Below are positions 60,883 to 64,000 of a stretch of DNA of 64,000 nt, piece after piece. The DNA comes from Kutzneria viridogrisea (lineage in GTDB: Bacteria; Actinomycetota; Actinomycetes; Mycobacteriales; Pseudonocardiaceae). Made by a program: the position numbers and the translations under genes. Below the pieces are notes generated by a model. It was not told where the DNA came from, searched no databases, and worked only from the letters and a program-made list of their open reading frames with translations. The stretch covers positions 124,001-188,000 of the forward strand of contig JACJID010000006.1 of NCBI GenBank assembly GCA_014138725.1. Reading direction: 5' to 3'. Each line of letters opens with the position of its first letter. Position 1 is the first letter of the stretch.

Positions 60883-62790
60883 GTGCCCACGGCAACCGCC
60901 CCCCACGCGAGTCAGCACATCCGGACCGATCTCCGCAACGTCGCGATCATCGCGCACGTCGACCACGGCAAGACCACCCTGGTCGACGCCATGCTGCGGC
61001 AGTCCGGTGCTTTCTCGGCCCGTGCCGAGCTGGTCGACAGGGTCATGGACTCCGGCGAGCTCGAGCGCGAGAAGGGCATCACCATCCTCGCGAAGAACAC
61101 GGCGGTGCGCAGGCACACGCCGGACGGGGACATCACCATCAACGTGGTCGACACCCCCGGTCACGCCGACTTCGGCGGCGAGGTGGAGCGCGCGCTGTCC
61201 ATGGTCGACGGCGTGCTGCTGCTGGTCGACGCCAGCGAGGGCCCGCTGCCGCAGACCCGCTTCGTGCTGCGCAAGACCCTGGCCGCGGGCCTGCCCGTCG
61301 TGCTGGTGGTCAACAAGGTGGACCGCCCCGACGCGCGCATCGCCGAGGTCGTCGAGGAGACCCACGACCTGCTGCTGGACCTGGCCACCGAGGTCGGCGC
61401 GGACGACTCCGTGCTGGACGTGCCGGTCATCTACGCCTCCGCCCGCGCGGGCAAGGCCAGCCTGACCCAGCCCGAGGACGGCGGCCTGCCCGACAGCGAC
61501 AGCCTGGACCCGCTGTTCGACGTGCTGCTGGGCCACGTGCCCGCCCCGCGCGGCGACGCCGAGGCCCCGCTGCGCGCCCTGGTGACCAACCTGGACGCCA
61601 GCGCCTTCCTCGGCCGCATCGCGCTGTGCCGCATCCACGCGGGCAAGATGCGCAAGGGCGAGTTCGTCGCCTGGTGTCGCGAGGACGGCAGCACCCAGCG
61701 GGTGAAGATCACCGAGCTGCTGATCACCGAGGCCCTGGACCGCGTGCCCGCCGAGGTGGCCAGCGCGGGCGACCTGGTGGCCATCGCGGGCATCGACGAG
61801 ATCACCATCGGCGACACCCTGGCCGACGCGGACACCCCGGAGCCGCTGCCCCGGATCACCGTGGACGAGCCGGCCATCTCCATGACCATCGGTGTGAACA
61901 CCTCCCCGCTGGCCGGTCGCAACGGCGGCACCAAGCTGACCGCCCGCCTGGTCAAGGCCCGGCTGGACGCCGAACTGGTCGGCAACGTCAGCGTGCGCGT
62001 GCTGCCCACCGAGCGCCCCGACACCTGGGAGGTGCAGGGCCGTGGTGAGCTGGCGCTGGCCATCCTGGTCGAGCAGATGCGTCGCGAGGGCTTCGAACTG
62101 ACCGTGGGCAAGCCCCAGGTGGTCACCAGGGAGATCGACGGCAAGCTCTGCGAGCCCTACGAGCGGCTGACCGTGGACACTCCCGAGGAGCACCTCGGCG
62201 CGGTGACCCAGCTGCTGGCCAACCGCAAGGGCCGCATGGAGAACATGGACGGCCACGGCACCGGGCGCATCAAGCTGGACTACGTGGTGCCCGCGCGCGG
62301 CCTGATCGGCTTCCGCACCGAGTTCCTCACCGAGACCCGTGGCACCGGCATCGCCAACCACGTGTTCGAGGGCTACTTCCCGTGGGCGGGCGAGATCCGC
62401 ACCCGGCACAGCGGTTCGTTGGTGTGCGACCGCACCGGCTCGGTCACCAGCTACGCGATGTTGCAGCTGGCCGACCGCGGCACCTTCTTCGTGGAGCCCG
62501 GCGCGGACGCCTACGAGGGCATGGTCGTCGGCGAGAACCCGCGTGCCGAGGACCTGGACGTCAACGTGTGCCGGGAGAAGAAGCTCACCAACATGCGGCA
62601 GTCCTCCGCCGACGTGATGGAGACCCTGGCCCGCCCGCGCAAGCTCTCGCTGGAGGAGGCGCTGGAGTTCTGCGCCAGCGACGAGTGCGTGGAGGTGGCC
62701 CCGAAGGTGGTCCGGGTGCGCAAGCTGATCCTGGACAGCACCACCCGCGGCCGCGAGCGCTCCCGCGCCAAGGCCCGCGATAGGGCCTGA
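60883..62790 (+). CDS. typA: Ribosome-associated GTPase TypA/BipA
   Basis: A 635-residue translational GTPase. G1 is AHVDHGKTT, the switch I region [16 protein letters not shown]3 [10 protein letters not shown] and G4 [12 protein letters not shown]-like domains II, III and V and the BipA-specific C-terminal domain ([18 protein letters not shown]) follow. It helps ribosome assembly and stress growth. The GTG at 60883 follows AGGAG by 7 nt. With the next gene it reproduces Rv1165-Rv1166. Confidence 0.96.
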   Translation: MPTATAPHASQHIRTDLRNVAIIAHVDHGKTTLVDAMLRQSGAFSARAELVDRVMDSGELEREKGITILAKNTAVRRHTPDGDITINVVDTPGHADFGGEVERALSMVDGVLLLVDASEGPLPQTRFVLRKTLAAGLPVVLVVNKVDRPDARIAEVVEETHDLLLDLATEVGADDSVLDVPVIYASARAGKASLTQPEDGGLPDSDSLDPLFDVLLGHVPAPRGDAEAPLRALVTNLDASAFLGRIALCRIHAGKMRKGEFVAWCREDGSTQRVKITELLITEALDRVPAEVASAGDLVAIAGIDEITIGDTLADADTPEPLPRITVDEPAISMTIGVNTSPLAGRNGGTKLTARLVKARLDAELVGNVSVRVLPTERPDTWEVQGRGELALAILVEQMRREGFELTVGKPQVVTREIDGKLCEPYERLTVDTPEEHLGAVTQLLANRKGRMENMDGHGTGRIKLDYVVPARGLIGFRTEFLTETRGTGIANHVFEGYFPWAGEIRTRHSGSLVCDRTGSVTSYAMLQLADRGTFFVEPGADAYEGMVVGENPRAEDLDVNVCREKKLTNMRQSSADVMETLARPRKLSLEEALEFCASDECVEVAPKVVRVRKLILDSTTRGRERSRAKARDRA

Positions 62791-62804
62791 CACCTGCACT
62801 GATA

Positions 62805-62839
62805 CGCCGATGGGCCCCTCACCGAGGGGCCCATCGGCG
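62805..62839 (+). terminator. Terminator after typA
   Basis: A perfect 16-bp stem (62805-62820 with 62824-62839) with a 3-nt ACC loop, without T-tract. Confidence 0.8.
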
Positions 62840-63013
62840 CAATCGGGTGACACGCGATACCGTCCCAGCACCCGCTGGCAGTGAACCTGGACCGCCCGCC
62901 GAACGTCTCACCCTCGGTGCGCCCGGCTCCGGTTTATCCGCGGGCGCGGTGTCAGGGGTCTCTGGCACCCTCGATCGTGCTGGTCAGCAGGGGAGTTTCG
63001 GGAGGTGTCGGCG

Positions 63014-64000
63014 TTGGCGTCACGAGTGCGGCCGGTCTGGCTGCTCGTGCTGCTCGGCGTGCTGCTCGCCGCCTGCACCAACTCCCCGCCGCCCCCGCTG
63101 GTCAACTCCCCGGTGGCGAGCACCCAGCCCAGCCAGCCCGCCGACCCGACCCAGGTCGTGGTCGGGGTGGACAGCGTGGCGGGCGGCTACAACCCGCACC
63201 TGCTGGCCAACCAGACCACGGTGGCCAGGACCCTGGGCGAGCTGGTGCTGCCCTCGGTGTTCCGCTCCGCCCCGGACGGCACCCCGCAGCTGGACCAGAC
63301 GCTGATGAACTCCGCCGAGGTGACCTCGGCCGAGCCGTACACGGTGACCTACACGATCCGCAAGGACGCGGCCTGGGGCGACGGCCCGCCCATCGCCGCG
63401 GAGGACTTCGCGTACCTGTGGGACAACATGCGCAGCCAGCCGGGTGTCGCCGACGCCTCGGGCTACAAGCTGATCACCAGCGTGTCCGGGCGGGACGGCG
63501 GGCGCACGGTGGAGGTGGTGTTCAGCAAGCCCTACCCGGGCTGGCGCACCCTGTTCCACGACCTGCTGCCCTCGCACGTGCTCAAGGACGCCCCGGGCGG
63601 CTGGGCCGCCGCGCTGACCGAGACCTTCCCCGCCGCGGGCGGACCGTTCTCCATCAAGCGGCTGGACCCCGAGCGCGGCGAGATCATCCTGCAGCGCAAC
63701 GACCGGTACTGGGGCCCCTCGACCAAGCTCCAGCAGATCATCCTGCGCAAGGCCGACCCCTCCGGGCTGGTCAAGGCGCTGACCGGCGGCGACGACCAGC
63801 TGGGGCTGTTCCCGGCGACAAAGTCCACCAGCGACGCGCTGGCGGGCGGGAACCACACCCTGGCCGTGTCCACCGTGCCCAACCCGGTGCTGGTCCAGCT
63901 GCTGCTGCGGCCGAGCACCCCGCTGATGGCCAACCCGAAGATCCGGGCCGCCGTGGCCGCCGCCTTCGACCGGGACTCGCTGATCTCGCTGGGCACCGGC
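63014..64000 (+). CDS. lpqW: LpqW-like extracytoplasmic solute-binding lipoprotein, 3' end missing
   Basis: 329 residues are visible and the frame runs off the window. The signal peptide ends in the lipobox LLAACTN; a Pro/Ser linker follows, then an SBP_bac_5 (oligopeptide-binding) fold (VVVGVDSVAGGYNPHLLANQ, AAWGDGPPIAAEDFAYLWDN, FSKPYPGWRTLFHDLLPSHV). Start TTG 63014 is chosen because GGGAGG ends 8 nt before it; GTG 63005 overlaps that site. Its position after typA matches LpqW, which controls PIM/LAM synthesis in mycobacteria rather than peptide uptake; that role is inferred from synteny. Confidence 0.82.
   Translation, partial: MASRVRPVWLLVLLGVLLAACTNSPPPPLVNSPVASTQPSQPADPTQVVVGVDSVAGGYNPHLLANQTTVARTLGELVLPSVFRSAPDGTPQLDQTLMNSAEVTSAEPYTVTYTIRKDAAWGDGPPIAAEDFAYLWDNMRSQPGVADASGYKLITSVSGRDGGRTVEVVFSKPYPGWRTLFHDLLPSHVLKDAPGGWAAALTETFPAAGGPFSIKRLDPERGEIILQRNDRYWGPSTKLQQIILRKADPSGLVKALTGGDDQLGLFPATKSTSDALAGGNHTLAVSTVPNPVLVQLLLRPSTPLMANPKIRAAVAAAFDRDSLISLGTG

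Overview
The window is very GC-rich (about 70% or more by eye) and reads as chromosome from a mycothiol-producing actinomycete, most likely a member of the Pseudonocardiales. The evidence is the mycothiol S-conjugate amidase gene mca, frequent GTG and TTG starts, many leaderless genes, and a backbone that follows the Mycobacterium tuberculosis order Rv1080c-Rv1112 (greA, DUF4307, mca, small membrane protein, DUF255, hemolysin III, Z-FPP synthase, phoH2, fumC, glpX, DUF4245, xseBA, lipid-droplet-type protein, ispH, DUF6542, ychF). A second piece, typA-lpqW (Rv1165-Rv1166), lies at the right end. The species cannot be named from the sequence alone.

Layout. 1-4.1 kb: the right end of a phage-like tail cassette (Dit-like protein, fibre with a jelly-roll end, large minor tail protein, small coiled-coil protein) closing with a small secreted cysteine protein. 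4.1-8.4 kb: hppD with a divergent Lrp-type regulator, then greA, DUF4307, mca and a small membrane protein. 8.4-14.2 kb: an accessory insert within the conserved block. It holds a nucleotidyltransferase gene, an array of 32 tandem 21-bp repeats, and a three-gene RNA repair operon (hen1-pnkp-rlaP). 14.3-22.7 kb: DUF255 protein, an unknown RHH-like protein, hemolysin III, Z-FPP synthase, two paralogous small secreted proteins, a DUF885 metallopeptidase-like protein and a PIN-PhoH protein behind a structured leader. 23-31.6 kb: ABC-2 exporter, guaB1, ligB, a MocR regulator divergent from an EamA exporter, and fumC. 31.7-40 kb: flavoprotein reductase, L,D-transpeptidase lipoprotein, glpX, DUF4245, the xseA-hypothetical-xseB operon, ispH and DUF6542. 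40-48 kb: a genome-maintenance block (rmuC, sbcDC, ogt, ada-alkA fusion) followed by ychF. 48.4-53.6 kb: small membrane proteins, pterin dehydratase, and a TPP-riboswitch-led thiamine ABC importer. 53.5-60 kb: ABC-2 exporter with a LolA-like secreted protein, divergent from a two-component system, then a NUDIX hydrolase and trpS. 60-64 kb: YciI protein, a 37-residue Lys/Cys-rich microprotein behind a possible iron box, typA and the start of lpqW.

How it fits together. DNA and RNA repair is heavily represented: hen1-pnkp-rlaP, ligB, xseAB, rmuC, sbcDC, ogt and ada-alkA. Two of these genes, ligB and sbcD, carry the same PafBC-like promoter layout with an N8 spacer. Many genes start 6-8 nt after a -10 hexamer, so leaderless translation is common. 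Convergent gene pairs are usually separated by near-perfect hairpins without U-tracts, some overlapping stop codons. Regulation can be read directly from sequence at the thi riboswitch, the MocR boxes, the 11-bp direct repeats in front of the response regulator, and the shared upstream module of the two small secreted proteins.
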